A DNA stretch of 64,000 nucleotides from Hyunsoonleella flava (GCF_004310325.1 NZ_SIRT01000015.1:50689-114688), one strand, 5' to 3'. Counted from the stretch's first letter, positions 1 through 9,662 are shown. Program-made: numbers and translations. Notes: generated by a model not told the origin, from the sequence alone.

Positions 1-260
1 TGCATAGATGCACTGTAAAGGTAAGGAGCCGATTTATCAATAAAATATCCTATAAACAGTCCTAAAACTATGGCCAATACATACCACTTTAACCTTTTAA
101 AAAAGTGTATTAATAATAATAAAAATAGATCGAAAATTTTGACAAAAACCTTACCAACAAAATTGAAAAACCGGTCAAATGCTTTTCCTATTAGGTTAAA
201 CAATTGCCCTAAATCTACTTCCTCTGATTGTCTAGTTTTCTGAGGCAAATCCATACTCAT
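1..260 (-). CDS. Wzz-like polysaccharide chain-length protein, N-terminal part (partial)
   Basis: The window edge cuts this minus-strand gene; the first 86 codons are visible. It starts ATG AGT ATG, so the start may be at 260 or 254. A polar stretch (DLPQKTRQSEEVDLGQL) is followed by an amphipathic, Phe-rich region and one hydrophobic segment (WYVLAIVLGLFIGYFID) that then enters the periplasm (KSAPYLYSASM). This N-terminal layout is typical of Wzz/chain-length-determinant proteins, inner-membrane proteins that set polysaccharide length. It lies 13 bp after the preceding gene and downstream of gmd-fcl, which fits a capsule or exopolysaccharide locus continuing to the left. The family call is inference because the diagnostic C-terminal part is outside the window. 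Confidence 0.6.
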   Translation of the reverse strand, partial: MSMDLPQKTRQSEEVDLGQLFNLIGKAFDRFFNFVGKVFVKIFDLFLLLLIHFFKRLKWYVLAIVLGLFIGYFIDKSAPYLYSASM

Positions 261-273
261 GATAAACTTTAAA

Positions 274-1962
274 TTAATTTAATATTTGTTCTAATATCGT
301 CCTTGTAATTAAATATGTGGGGCGCACACCTGAAGTGCCCAACCCCCCTGACGCAAGTGTACTTCCCGTTTTTAAAGGATTGTCACTAGCATAATAGGCA
401 TACCTGACTTTCACATCTTCTCTAATATTACCTCTTACTCTTGATGCCGCCTGAATGGCCTTTTGGTAATGGGCGCCTTCCATCTCCAACCCTATAACAC
501 TCCATGTAGATTTGAAAAAAAATTTCAAAATATCTTTATTTTGGAGTGAGGTCCCCAAAACTGTTATCATAGACCCTTCATATACATCTACCCCTCCACT
601 TTCTAAATCTTCTTTTTTTAGCTCATTTTTAAATGGATAATTGTCTGCGGTTCCTTCAAAAATATGAGCTGAAGGAATCATAATATCACCTTTTTCTCCT
701 TCTAAAATACCTGCTTTACCCATAATAGATATGGATTCAACATTCAAATGGGTTTTTTCATTTTTATTATTGAAAGGTTTGAGTAATTCATCTATAGTTT
801 CATAGGCTTGCTCTCCAAAAGCATAATCCATGACCAAGATAACAGGTTTTTTCGATTTTAACGTAATTTCGTCTACCTTAATATCAAGCTTTGAAATATC
901 TATTTTTTCTAAATCGAATATTTGAACGTCTATATTGGCCCCTGATTTGTCATCAATATACAACATACCGTACTTAAACGCTTCACTCTGTACTTTATTT
1001 CTTAGACCAACATTATCGTTTTTACTTAACATTCGGTAAACATCAAAAATGTCATGTTTAGATATTTGAGTTTTTAGAGCTGGTGGTGCAAATAAAACAT
1101 TCATAATACCATGCATATTTGCGCTAATAACATGCAAAGGTCTATTTATCAAATTATTCTTGTGTAAAACTGATTTGATTTCGTTTGCCCAAATTTCGCC
1201 ATGAATGTGATGGCCTATTTTCTCTCTTAGGACCGGACTAAACTTAATAGCTCTTTTATTGTTTGTTATTTGCTCTTCGATAGCTAGTTTGCCTAACCAA
1301 TACACTAGATGTAACAAACGCTCTGGTTGCGATGGAATGGAGAATTCTGTATATATTGTAGTAATCTCACTAAATGTTCTTCCCAATATGTTTGCTGCAT
1401 GAGTAATCGCTATTTCACGTTCTTTTTGTGATAGTTTTTTTCCTTTTTTTACTACATTTTCAAGTTTCCCCCAATCTCTTGTAGTTTTTCCTTCATCATC
1501 AATTAGAGCACTTTTACTTATTTTATGAGATTCAATAAATAGGAATGTCAAATGAGTTAATATATCATAAATCTCTGAGCGACCTCTGGTTATTTCAATA
1601 TTCATTTGTTCCTCATCTATCCTGTAACAATTCCTTCTTCGCTTTTTTGGAATGATAGGTTTGAAATGAGAGTCTGAATACCCCTCGTCACTAGTTAAAT
1701 TTATAACATAACACTCTTCAATACCTTGAGGCAATCGATCTGTAACATACAATAAACCATCCAACTCTACTTTTCCTTCGGCGATAGACCCATAAATTTC
1801 TGGTCTTAGTTGGAGTAATGATTGCCTTAGGGTTTCCCCCGAAACCCCCATTGGTTTATAAAATCCACGATTGAACAAATGACGCATGGTAATATACATG
1901 CGTTCTATAGCACTAGAACTTTCTTGAGCTCTTGTTCTAACATGATTCTTTATAGTGGGCAT
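274..1962 (-). CDS. DUF6909-like protein with nucleoside-phosphorylase-like C-terminal region
   Basis: A 562-residue soluble protein with no signal peptide or membrane segment. I recognise it as a conserved Bacteroidota family without assigned function (DUF6909, from memory). The N-terminal 280 residues are alpha-helical in character. From about residue 370 the pattern resembles the nucleoside phosphorylase/MTAN fold: a hydrophobic strand (KKPVILVMDYAFGEQ), a Gly-rich turn (IMGKAGILEGEKGDIMIPS, about 412-431), the motif GLEMEGAHY (about 491-499), equivalent to the EME(A/G)A motif that contacts ribose in that superfamily, and a later SDN (about 527). Its own promoter box lies at 1982-1989, so it can be expressed apart from fcl. 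Phosphorylase-like activity is inference from motifs only. Confidence 0.7.
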   Translation of the reverse strand: MPTIKNHVRTRAQESSSAIERMYITMRHLFNRGFYKPMGVSGETLRQSLLQLRPEIYGSIAEGKVELDGLLYVTDRLPQGIEECYVINLTSDEGYSDSHFKPIIPKKRRRNCYRIDEEQMNIEITRGRSEIYDILTHLTFLFIESHKISKSALIDDEGKTTRDWGKLENVVKKGKKLSQKEREIAITHAANILGRTFSEITTIYTEFSIPSQPERLLHLVYWLGKLAIEEQITNNKRAIKFSPVLREKIGHHIHGEIWANEIKSVLHKNNLINRPLHVISANMHGIMNVLFAPPALKTQISKHDIFDVYRMLSKNDNVGLRNKVQSEAFKYGMLYIDDKSGANIDVQIFDLEKIDISKLDIKVDEITLKSKKPVILVMDYAFGEQAYETIDELLKPFNNKNEKTHLNVESISIMGKAGILEGEKGDIMIPSAHIFEGTADNYPFKNELKKEDLESGGVDVYEGSMITVLGTSLQNKDILKFFFKSTWSVIGLEMEGAHYQKAIQAASRVRGNIREDVKVRYAYYASDNPLKTGSTLASGGLGTSGVRPTYLITRTILEQILN

Positions 1963-1981
1963 AGTGTAGTTAAAATCTCGC

Positions 1982-1989
1982 CAAAGATA
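1982..1989 (-). promoter_or_regulatory. Bacteroidota -7 box for the DUF6909-like gene
   Basis: Reads TATCTTTG on the minus strand, matching the TAnnTTTG consensus, 20 bp upstream of the start codon at 1962. Confidence 0.5.
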
Positions 1990-2019
1990 ATACTATTTAG
2001 TAAATCTGTGCATTTCTTT

Positions 2020-3069
2020 TTACAAACTGTTTAAGTACCAATTATAAAGTTTAGTCACTCCTTCTTCTAAATCAACTTTATGGTACCAACCTAAGTTATT
2101 AATTTTCGAGGTATCTGTTAACTTTTTTAAAGTTCCATCTGGCTTGGATGTATTGAAAACAAAACTACCTTGATAATCAACCACTTTTTTGATCAATTCT
2201 GCTAACTCCCGAATTGAGATATCCTTTCCTGTACCGATATTTATATGGGTGTTTCTAATTTCCTTTTTCAGTTTTGAAGATATCTCTTTAAAATTTGTAT
2301 TCTCCATAATAAAAACACAAGCATCGGCCATATCTTCACTCCATAAAAATTCACGCATTGGTTTACCCGTCCCCCAAATTTCAACGCTTTTTGCTGTTAC
2401 TCCTAATTTTGATAAATACCTTTTAGCTTCTTCAATATATTTCAAATTCAAATCTTTTAAAATAGCTTCGTGTTTAGATTCGGCTAATAATTTAGCTAAA
2501 TGGATTTTTCTAATTAATGCTGGTAATACATGTGATTTTTCTAAATCAAAATTATCATTTGGCCCATATAGATTCGTTGGCATAACGGCAATAAAGTTAG
2601 TATTATACTGCAAATTATAACTTTCACACAATTTTATTCCTGCTATTTTTGCGATGGCATAAGGCTCATTGGTGTACTCTAAAGTGTCTGTCAACAAGTA
2701 CTCTTCTTTTATGGGTTGATCTGCGTTTTGGGGATAAATACAGGTACTGCCTAAAAACAAAAGCTTTTTTACGTTATTCAAATAACTATGGTGTATGATG
2801 TTATTTTGAATCATTAAATTTTCGTAAATAAAATCTGCTCGGTAAGTATTGTTTGCCATTATACCACCAACTTTTGCAGCGGCTAAAAACACATATTCTG
2901 GTTGTTGTTCAGCAAAAAAACTTGCAACAGAGGCTTGTTGACTTAAGTCTAACTCAATATGAGATTTGGTTAAAATATTATTGTAACCTTTTTTACGTAG
3001 GCATTTTAAAATTGCAGATCCCACCAAACCGTTATGACCCGCTAGATATATTTTAGAATTTGTGTTCAA
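2020..3069 (-). CDS. fcl: GDP-L-fucose synthase
   Basis: A 349-residue NADPH-dependent epimerase/reductase that converts GDP-4-keto-6-deoxy-D-mannose to GDP-L-fucose for surface glycans. It is an extended short-chain dehydrogenase. The nucleotide-binding motif GHNGLVG is at about 11-17, the STCIYP segment with the catalytic Ser at about 108, and the Tyr-xxx-Lys pair (YAIAK) at 137-141. An extra helical insert at about 190-225 makes it longer than the roughly 310-residue enterobacterial enzyme, as is usual in Bacteroidota. It follows gmd by 3 bp, the classic pairing, so the two are co-transcribed and act in sequence. Confidence 0.95.
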   Translation of the reverse strand: MNTNSKIYLAGHNGLVGSAILKCLRKKGYNNILTKSHIELDLSQQASVASFFAEQQPEYVFLAAAKVGGIMANNTYRADFIYENLMIQNNIIHHSYLNNVKKLLFLGSTCIYPQNADQPIKEEYLLTDTLEYTNEPYAIAKIAGIKLCESYNLQYNTNFIAVMPTNLYGPNDNFDLEKSHVLPALIRKIHLAKLLAESKHEAILKDLNLKYIEEAKRYLSKLGVTAKSVEIWGTGKPMREFLWSEDMADACVFIMENTNFKEISSKLKKEIRNTHINIGTGKDISIRELAELIKKVVDYQGSFVFNTSKPDGTLKKLTDTSKINNLGWYHKVDLEEGVTKLYNWYLNSL

Positions 3070-3072
3070 CCG

Positions 3073-4191
3073 TTATTCAAAATAATTATTTATTGTGTAA
3101 CCACCCTCTTTTAAATACTGTTCTTTCTGCATCAATTTCAAATCGCTTTGCATCATGTCGTTCACCAAATCTACCAATTGATATTTTGGTTCCCACCCTA
3201 GTTTCTCTTTGGCTTTTGTGGCGTCACCTACTAAAAGGTCTACTTCAGTTGGGCGATAGTATCTTTCATCAACTGCTACTACTTCTTTTCCTATTTTAAT
3301 TTGATATTGTTGGTTATTACATTTTTTTATAATTCCTTTTTCATTGACTCCTCTTCCTTCAAACTCTAGCTGCACTCCAATATGTGCAAAACATTTTTTT
3401 ACAAAATCTCTAATGGAAGTTGTTTTTCCTGTTGCAATTACCCAATCTTCCGGAATGTCTGTTTGTAAAACCATCCACATCATTCTTACATAATCTTTAG
3501 CATGTCCCCAATCTCTTTGTGCATCTAAATTTCCTAAGTACACTTTATCTTGAAGCCCTAAGGCAATTCGCGCCGTAGCACGTGTTATTTTTCTAGTGAC
3601 AAAGGTTTCTCCCCGTACAGGTGATTCATGGTTAAACAAAATTCCGTTACAAGCAAAAATACCATAGGCCTCTCTATAATTTACTGTTGCCCAATAGGCA
3701 TACAACTTAGCTACAGCATATGGACTTCGAGGATAAAATGGAGTTTTCTCTGTTTGTGGAATTTCTTGAACCTTCCCATATAATTCTGAAGTTGATGCTT
3801 GATATACTTTAGTTTTTTTGGTTAAACCCAACAACCTAACTGCTTCTAATATCCTTAACGCACCAATACCGTCAGTGTCTGCTGTGTATTCAGCCATTTC
3901 AAACGACACATGAACATGGCTCATCGCAGCTAAATTATAAATTTCATCTGGTTGCACTTGTTGAATAATTCTTGTTAAGTTAGTGCTATCGGTTAAATCT
4001 CCATAATGCAAGACAAAGTTTCTGTTTTCCTCATGCGGATCTTGATAAAGATGGTCTATTCTATCAGTATTAAACAATGATGCTCTTCGTTTTATACCAT
4101 GAACTTCATACCCTTTTTTTAACAAAAATTCACTAAGATAAGCGCCGTCTTGCCCCGTAACTCCAGTAATTAATGCAACTTTTTTTGGCAT
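3073..4191 (-). CDS. gmd: GDP-mannose 4,6-dehydratase
   Basis: A 372-residue enzyme making GDP-4-keto-6-deoxymannose, the first step to GDP-L-fucose, GDP-rhamnose or GDP-perosamine. The Rossmann motif GVTGQDG lies at 10-16, the active-site STSELYG at about 133-139, and the catalytic Tyr-xxx-Lys (YAVAK) at 158-162, followed by the family signature around NHESPRG-like residues ([16 protein letters not shown]). Full length. It heads the polysaccharide operon gmd-fcl. A -7 box lies 30 bp upstream. Confidence 0.96.
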   Translation of the reverse strand: MPKKVALITGVTGQDGAYLSEFLLKKGYEVHGIKRRASLFNTDRIDHLYQDPHEENRNFVLHYGDLTDSTNLTRIIQQVQPDEIYNLAAMSHVHVSFEMAEYTADTDGIGALRILEAVRLLGLTKKTKVYQASTSELYGKVQEIPQTEKTPFYPRSPYAVAKLYAYWATVNYREAYGIFACNGILFNHESPVRGETFVTRKITRATARIALGLQDKVYLGNLDAQRDWGHAKDYVRMMWMVLQTDIPEDWVIATGKTTSIRDFVKKCFAHIGVQLEFEGRGVNEKGIIKKCNNQQYQIKIGKEVVAVDERYYRPTEVDLLVGDATKAKEKLGWEPKYQLVDLVNDMMQSDLKLMQKEQYLKEGGYTINNYFE

Positions 4192-4220
4192 TTTTTTATA
4201 ACTATTTGAATAATTATCAA

Positions 4221-4228
4221 CAAATGTA
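4221..4228 (-). promoter_or_regulatory. -7 box for the gmd-fcl operon
   Basis: Reads TACATTTG on the minus strand (TAnnTTTG), 30 bp upstream of gmd and downstream of the GH3 stop, so gmd need not depend on read-through from GH3. Confidence 0.5.
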
Positions 4229-4253
4229 ATACAATTGTGCGCTTTTTAATCAA

Positions 4254-5750
4254 CTAAACCAAATGGTTTGCTAATAAATCAGCAATCTTCCTATCGTTTG
4301 AAAGCCGTGGTATTTTATTTTGACCTCCCAATTTTCCCAAAGATTTCATGTGCTCTTGAAAACCATTTTTGGTTACTTGGGTGATTTTTAAAGGTTGTAG
4401 TACCTTGCCTTCTATCAAATCGAAATAGTATGAGTTTTGATTTTGTAAAGATTGGTCTATTTTAGAGGCTAGTGCTCCTATATTTTTAGGTTCATTTTCA
4501 AATTCAATAAACCATTCATGATAGGGTAATCCTTTCTCTGGATTAATTTGTGGCGCCACGGTAAATTCTGAAATTTGAATATCAGTCCCTTCTGTAGCCT
4601 CCTGCATAGCCTGTTCTACTTCTTTGCCAATAACATGTTCACCAAATGCTGAAATAAAATGTTTGATTCTGCCTGAAACTATAACGCGGTAAGGTTTTGT
4701 TGAAGTAAACTGAACCGTATCTCCAATATTGTACGCCCACAAACCAGCGTTTGTTGAAATTATCATTACATAATTTACACCAATGGTAACATCCTTTATA
4801 GTGATACGCTTAGGATTTTCGTCAAAAAACTCTTCTGCTTTTACAAACTCATAAAAAATGCCTGAATTTAACTGCAGTAGCATTCCTTTATCATCCTGCT
4901 TATCCTGAAATGCAAAAAATCCTTCACTTGCAGGGTAAAGTTCAATACTATCTACCTTGCGACCAATTAAGTTTTCAAATTTTGCTCTGTAGGGCTCATA
5001 ATTAACGCCACCAAAAATAAACAAGTTGAAATTCTTAAAAATATCTCCAACCTTTTTTCCTGTTTTTTGCTGAAGCCTTTCAAAATACATTTGTACCCAA
5101 GATGGTATTCCAGAAATAACCGTCATATCCTCCTTGAGAGTTTCCTCAACAATCGCATCTACTTTAGTTTCCCAATCTTCAATGCAATTGGTTTCCCATG
5201 ACGGCAATCTGTTTTTTTGAAGATATTTTGGCACATAGTGTGCTACAATTCCGGAGAGCCTTCCCAATTGAATGCCATTTTGTTCATTCAAAATAGGGCT
5301 ACCCTGAAGGAAAATCATCTTACCATTAACAAATTTAGAATTCCCAGTTTCATTAATGTAGAGTAAAATAGCGTTTCTTGCAGCCTCAACATGTGTTGGC
5401 ATGCTATCTTTGGTTATTGGAATATATTTTGAACCCGAAGTGGTTCCAGAAGTTTTAGCAAAATAAATGGGCTTCCCCTTCCAAAGCACATTTTCTTCTC
5501 CCGACACAACTCTTTCAACATAATGTTTTAAGGCTTCGTAATCTCTTATCGGCACATGCTTTATAAAATCTGAATGTGAAGAAATTTCATCAAAATGATG
5601 GTCTTTCCCAAACGCCGTTTTACTTGCTTTTTTAATAAGGTTTTGAAAAACTTTTTCTTGGGTTTCAATGGGGTTATTTGCCCATTTCTGTGTTTTTTTA
5701 TAAACTCGTTTGGCAAACGGAATTGCCAATAGCGATTTTAATGAAATCAT
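4254..5750 (-). CDS. GH3-family acyl-adenylating enzyme
   Basis: A 498-residue member of the GH3 family, best known for plant enzymes that conjugate hormones to amino acids. Bacteroidota carry homologues of unknown substrate. The adenylate-forming core shows the Ser/Thr/Gly-rich phosphate loop (FAKTSGTTSGSKYIP, about residues 98-112), a FGGVNYEPY segment, YPASEGFFA (about 276-284) and a C-terminal domain ending in GGQNKIPRL. No signal peptide, so cytoplasmic. The start ATG at 5750 abuts the stop of the M23 peptidase gene upstream, indicating one transcript. The substrate cannot be read from the sequence. Confidence 0.88.
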   Translation of the reverse strand: MISLKSLLAIPFAKRVYKKTQKWANNPIETQEKVFQNLIKKASKTAFGKDHHFDEISSHSDFIKHVPIRDYEALKHYVERVVSGEENVLWKGKPIYFAKTSGTTSGSKYIPITKDSMPTHVEAARNAILLYINETGNSKFVNGKMIFLQGSPILNEQNGIQLGRLSGIVAHYVPKYLQKNRLPSWETNCIEDWETKVDAIVEETLKEDMTVISGIPSWVQMYFERLQQKTGKKVGDIFKNFNLFIFGGVNYEPYRAKFENLIGRKVDSIELYPASEGFFAFQDKQDDKGMLLQLNSGIFYEFVKAEEFFDENPKRITIKDVTIGVNYVMIISTNAGLWAYNIGDTVQFTSTKPYRVIVSGRIKHFISAFGEHVIGKEVEQAMQEATEGTDIQISEFTVAPQINPEKGLPYHEWFIEFENEPKNIGALASKIDQSLQNQNSYYFDLIEGKVLQPLKITQVTKNGFQEHMKSLGKLGGQNKIPRLSNDRKIADLLANHLV

Positions 5751-6614
5751 TTATTCGAAATCTATAAAATTAGTAGGGTTGATTGGATAGCCATCACTCC
5801 AAAGTTCAAAATGCAAATGCGGACCGGTAGATAATTCTCCCGTATTTCCAGAAGTGGCAATTACCTCTCCTGCTTTTACCAAATCACCTTGGCTTTTAGT
5901 TAATGTTGCGTTATGCTTATATACCGAAATTAGCCCGTAACTGTGTTCTAATATAATAACATGTCCTGTACCCGCAGTCCATTCTGCAAAAATTACAATA
6001 CCATCAGCGGTAGCTTTAATAGGTGTGTCTTTTGGCACAACAATGTCTACAGCGTAGTGCTTTTCTTTGACGTTGTAAGGTTCACTAATAGTGCCCGTTG
6101 CTGGTGGAAAAAGCACGAAATTAGTAACGGATGTGGCAGATTCAAATAAATTGTATTTATCCTCTTTTTCCACTTTTGCGCGTAATAAAGAATCTTCTCT
6201 AGTAGGGTTTAAATCTACTTCACTAATCTCCAGTTTAGTTGCTTCAACTATTGAATCTCTATTTAACTCCTCTGAACTTACATCACCCTTTAACACCTTT
6301 TTTATTGATGCAAAATAGCGCTCGTTTGCTATCAAGACTTGCTGCAGAGAGTCTGTTTTAAAGCTCAAATTCGTTGCTTTTTTCTTTAGTGCCGTTGATG
6401 AATACCCTGGAATATATTCCTTTAAAGGCGAATAGGCGATGAGCAAAATGGTAAATCCTACCAATAAAATACTAGAAAGGGTAACTATAACAAATACGTT
6501 TAATCTGGTAAGTTTTAATGATAACCTTTCCTCAAAAGTATTTTCATTAAGTATTACCAAACGGTATTTGTCCAGCAGTCTTTTTTTTATCTTTTTGGGT
6601 TTTTTATCCGCCAT
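5751..6614 (-). CDS. M23-family (LytM-type) membrane-anchored peptidase
   Basis: A 287-residue protein with a basic cytoplasmic N-terminus, one membrane anchor at about 39-60, a periplasmic linker with helical character (about 75-150), and a peptidase_M23 domain from about 168 to 280. Zinc-site residues are visible: His186 and Asp190 in HYAVD, and His266/His268 in PHLHFE. All ligands of an active LytM endopeptidase are therefore present, pointing to peptidoglycan cross-link cleavage. It is divergent from tatA and is followed without spacing by the GH3 gene. Confidence 0.92.
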   Translation of the reverse strand: MADKKPKKIKKRLLDKYRLVILNENTFEERLSLKLTRLNVFVIVTLSSILLVGFTILLIAYSPLKEYIPGYSSTALKKKATNLSFKTDSLQQVLIANERYFASIKKVLKGDVSSEELNRDSIVEATKLEISEVDLNPTREDSLLRAKVEKEDKYNLFESATSVTNFVLFPPATGTISEPYNVKEKHYAVDIVVPKDTPIKATADGIVIFAEWTAGTGHVIILEHSYGLISVYKHNATLTKSQGDLVKAGEVIATSGNTGELSTGPHLHFELWSDGYPINPTNFIDFE

Positions 6615-6622
6615 ATTGCACG

Positions 6623-6630
6623 CAAAATTA
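6623..6630 (-). promoter_or_regulatory. -7 box for the M23-GH3 operon
   Basis: Reads TAATTTTG on the minus strand (TAnnTTTG), only 9 bp from the M23 start, implying a very short leader. Confidence 0.4.
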
Positions 6631-6714
6631 GTTAAATAATTTCAAGGTTTTGGTTTTCTCTTCAGGAAACACTTAGTAATAGTGTTAAAAACGGTTTTAT
6701 TAAACTTTAATTAT

Positions 6715-6722
6715 TAACTTTG
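6715..6722 (+). promoter_or_regulatory. -7 box for tatA
   Basis: Reads TAACTTTG (TAnnTTTG). Transcription would begin near 6729, which favours the downstream ATG at 6742 as the tatA start. Confidence 0.5.
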
Positions 6723-6741
6723 TATCCTAAATATGTTTGTT

Positions 6742-6924
6742 ATGAGTTTATTCACATTACCATTGGCTATAGGTGCCCCACAAATTATTTTAATTGTAGT
6801 TGTGGTATTACTGTTGTTTGGTGGACGAAAAATTCCTGAATTAATGCGTGGTTTAGGAAGCGGGATTAAAGAATTTAAAGACGCAAGTAAAGAAGACGAG
6901 CCAAAAAAGGATAAAGCTGAATAA
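6742..6924 (+). CDS. tatA: Twin-arginine translocase TatA/E family subunit
   Basis: A 60-residue TatA-type protein (63 if started at 6733). It has a short N-terminal hydrophobic helix ([17 protein letters not shown]), the FGG-(R/K)-x-(I/L)PELMRGLG hinge, an amphipathic helix, and an acidic/lysine-rich tail. TatA oligomers form the conduit for exporting folded proteins with twin-arginine signals. No tatC lies nearby. It is single-gene, with its own promoter and terminator. The 6742 start is preferred because the promoter leaves almost no leader for the upstream ATG. Confidence 0.93.
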   Translation: MSLFTLPLAIGAPQIILIVVVVLLLFGGRKIPELMRGLGSGIKEFKDASKEDEPKKDKAE

Positions 6925-6947
6925 GCTTTAGATCTTTATAAAAAATT

Positions 6948-6984
6948 AAAAAACCAACACGATATGTGTTGGTTTTTTGTTTTT
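6948..6984 (+). terminator. Rho-independent terminator after tatA
   Basis: Stem CCAACAC / GTGTTGG extended by six A-T pairs, loop GATAT, then a T-rich run. It can act for both strands and separates tatA from the convergent DUF4837-like gene. Confidence 0.85.
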
Positions 6985-7001
6985 AACGTTTTTCTTTACC
7001 T

Positions 7002-7979
7002 CTACTCATCTATCTTAATACTCTTAATTATCGCCTCTAGCTCGAACATGTAATCACGTTTTTCTACAGATGGTGCAAAAGCAAATCCCTCGGCAATTAT
7101 CCAGCGTTTATTTATTTTATCTTCAATGGCATAATTGATATAAGGTCCCGCCATAAAAGCATTTTTCACATCCCACATCCCTTTGGTTTCCAAAGTGGGC
7201 TTATTGTCTAAAATGGTTTCTCCATGAAAAGGTGTGTATGCCATTTCGGTAGTCATATATGAGCCCTCAACCGGTCCTTCAATATATTGCTTCCCAATAG
7301 AATCCCTTATAGCAACAATTTGATTTACCACACTATCCTTCTTTATAGCATCTTCTGGCAGTTCAAAAAGCAGTAAATTAAGTGTCCCTGTATTAATATC
7401 CCTTCTTATCCAAAAGAAGTTGTCATCCTCTTTTGCAATTCTATATGCACTGGGGAATTCAATTTTTAAACCTAATTTATCACTAACCTCTTTAGAGTTA
7501 AAAAGCGATTTCCTTATGAGGCGTTGTCGCTCTTTCAGCTCAATATTTTTGAAGGTTTCAATTATTTTAGCAGCGTTTTCTTCTAAAACATCCTCAATCT
7601 CTTGTTTGGTTTTCCCAGTGATTAAAATTACTTTTTGGGGTTTCGCATATACATTGTCTCTAATTGCAATACCCCCCGGTTTTCCCATTTCAATTTTTAA
7701 AACCGTACGTCTTCTAGTGATAAAATCTGTAAAAACTTGCGGTGGTATTTGATTAAGATCAAACGTAGGCTCATCTTGAGGCAATCCATATACAGGAACC
7801 GTCAGCAACTCCCTAATAGCTTCGCCCAAACGTCCTTTCCAGTTTTCATTGTCAATAACAACAGATACATCATTAATTCTTCCTTCTGAATCAAAAAGTA
7901 TTCTTTTGTTTTTTGATTTGTCGTCTTTACACGACACAAGTAGTAGAGCAATTATTAAAACACTTACTATTTTTCTCAT
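7002..7979 (-). CDS. DUF4837-family lipoprotein
   Basis: A 325-residue protein with a lipoprotein signal (MRKIVSVLIIALLLVSCKDD; Cys at 17), so attached to an envelope membrane. The rest is a soluble domain I recognise as DUF4837, a Bacteroidota family without a defined role. It starts 19 bp after the stop of the lytic transglycosylase gene and shares its strand, so the two are probably co-transcribed and may both serve cell-wall or envelope maintenance (inference). Confidence 0.82.
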   Translation of the reverse strand: MRKIVSVLIIALLLVSCKDDKSKNKRILFDSEGRINDVSVVIDNENWKGRLGEAIRELLTVPVYGLPQDEPTFDLNQIPPQVFTDFITRRRTVLKIEMGKPGGIAIRDNVYAKPQKVILITGKTKQEIEDVLEENAAKIIETFKNIELKERQRLIRKSLFNSKEVSDKLGLKIEFPSAYRIAKEDDNFFWIRRDINTGTLNLLLFELPEDAIKKDSVVNQIVAIRDSIGKQYIEGPVEGSYMTTEMAYTPFHGETILDNKPTLETKGMWDVKNAFMAGPYINYAIEDKINKRWIIAEGFAFAPSVEKRDYMFELEAIIKSIKIDE

Positions 7980-7998
7980 GGTTTTTATTTTTTCGAAG

Positions 7999-9567
7999 TT
8001 ATCCTTTTGAAATTTTCAACTTCATTCCTGGTTTTAATTTACTACCACTAATACCGTTCCAATCTTTAATATTTTGAATGGAAACTCCAGAAAACTTTTG
8101 AGATATGCTCCAAAGTGAGTCTCCGCTTTGCACCGTATATATAATAATGTCGCCAGAAATAGGCTTTGGTTTTGCCTTTTTAGTAGTAATTTTTGGCGCA
8201 GAAACCACAGGTTTTCTTGGATAAATTGAAAGCCGTTGTCCAATTTTTAAATTATTATTCCGCAAACCATTCCAACGTTTTATATCGCTAACACGAACAC
8301 CATAAATTCTGGCTATTTTCCCTAAATAATCGCCTGATTTTACACGATATCTTATCCTGTCATTTGCATTAAAAAATTGAGGTAATGGTTTTTCTCGTTT
8401 TTCCAATTCTTCTTTAGCAAACGCATAGATTTTTTCTTCATTATTCACAAAGGCTCCAATAACATCAGTCGGCAATCGCAAAGTGTAGTTTTCTCCTTTA
8501 ACTACTGGAATAATATCCAGCTTATACGAAGGATTTAAAAACTGGAGTTGTTCTATCGGCGTTCCCGTGATTTCCGAAACCTGGTCCAATGTTATCATCT
8601 GCTTTACACGAACCGTATCCGTCTCAAAGTATACCATTTCTGGTTTGTAACGCTTAAACCCATGTGCTTCGGCATATTCAAAAATATACATATTGGCTAA
8701 AAATGCCGGTAAATAGCCAGCCGTTTCACGCGGCAAATTATGGCGAATATTCCAATAGTTTTTATAACCACCTGAACGTCGGATGGCTTTGGTAACATTT
8801 CCTGGACCCGAATTATAAGCTGCCAAAGCCAAATCCCAATCTCCAAAAATTTGATAAAGTTTTGCTAAATATTTTGATGCCGCTGTGGTAGACTTTATAG
8901 GGTCGCTGCGTTCATCAACGTAGCTACTTACATCTAATCCATACATTTTGCCGGTGCTAAACATAAATTGCCATAAACCGGTTGCTCCTACTCTCGATTT
9001 TGCATTAGGCTTTAAGGCAGATTCCACAATAGCCAAATATTTTATTTCTAACGGAATATTTTGATTATCCAGTTCCTGCTCAAACAGTGGGAAATAATAA
9101 GCACTCAATGTCATTAGCTTTTGCAAATGCTTTCGTCTATGTTTTAAATAGGATTTAATCACACTTTCTAATGACGGATTGTAAGATACATTAAACGGTG
9201 TTCTGGCATCCAACTCCTTTAAGCGTTTTTTTAGCGTGTCTGTTGGCAGTTCTGGATAATCCACTTCTTCAAAAGTCATTTCTGTTACAGACTTGTATAT
9301 GGTATCAAAAAGTGTATTGTTATAGAGTTCCTCTCGCCATTTTTTATCCAACTCTGCTAGATCGCTATTATCTTGAAGCGTTTTAATCGACAAACTATCA
9401 TCTTCAACAATAGGTGCAATTGGTTTAACAACCGTTTGTTGTGCATCTATTAGAGTGTCCTTGGCAACCTCAACTTTTACAGCGGTTGAATCTTGCAACT
9501 GCCCAAAACAAAAGGCATTGCATAACAAAGAAAGTAATATTGAAAAACGAAAAGCCATAGTATCCAT
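7999..9567 (-). CDS. MltD-like lytic transglycosylase with two LysM domains
   Basis: A 522-residue secreted enzyme: signal peptide about 1-22, a linker, a goose-lysozyme-like SLT domain at about 165-300 and two LysM domains at about 408-452 and 473-520. Catalytic Glu182 lies in VESALKP, with GLWQFM (197-202) and AYNSGPGNV (250-258) completing the SLT signature. Such enzymes cleave the MurNAc-GlcNAc bond and form anhydro ends, and LysM binds peptidoglycan. Length and architecture match MltD-type proteins. An alternative start is Met4. Confidence 0.92.
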   Translation of the reverse strand: MDTMAFRFSILLSLLCNAFCFGQLQDSTAVKVEVAKDTLIDAQQTVVKPIAPIVEDDSLSIKTLQDNSDLAELDKKWREELYNNTLFDTIYKSVTEMTFEEVDYPELPTDTLKKRLKELDARTPFNVSYNPSLESVIKSYLKHRRKHLQKLMTLSAYYFPLFEQELDNQNIPLEIKYLAIVESALKPNAKSRVGATGLWQFMFSTGKMYGLDVSSYVDERSDPIKSTTAASKYLAKLYQIFGDWDLALAAYNSGPGNVTKAIRRSGGYKNYWNIRHNLPRETAGYLPAFLANMYIFEYAEAHGFKRYKPEMVYFETDTVRVKQMITLDQVSEITGTPIEQLQFLNPSYKLDIIPVVKGENYTLRLPTDVIGAFVNNEEKIYAFAKEELEKREKPLPQFFNANDRIRYRVKSGDYLGKIARIYGVRVSDIKRWNGLRNNNLKIGQRLSIYPRKPVVSAPKITTKKAKPKPISGDIIIYTVQSGDSLWSISQKFSGVSIQNIKDWNGISGSKLKPGMKLKISKG

Positions 9568-9628
9568 TACCGGTTAAGTGAACGATATTATGGCTAAAAT
9601 CGTATTTTTTAGTTGAAATACAAAAAAG

Positions 9629-9662
9629 AAGACCACATAGCGTTTAAAATCTATGTGGTCTT
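9629..9662 (-). terminator. Rho-independent terminator after pgk
   Basis: A 12-bp stem AAGACCACATAG / CTATGTGGTCTT with a 10-nt loop. On the minus strand it is followed by a run of T after one C, about 90 bp downstream of the pgk stop. Confidence 0.8.

Noticed and set aside
2189..2620. Open frame of 143 codons on the plus strand inside fcl
   Set aside because: It lies antisense to a complete, motif-bearing GDP-fucose synthase gene and its composition is that of a shadow frame.
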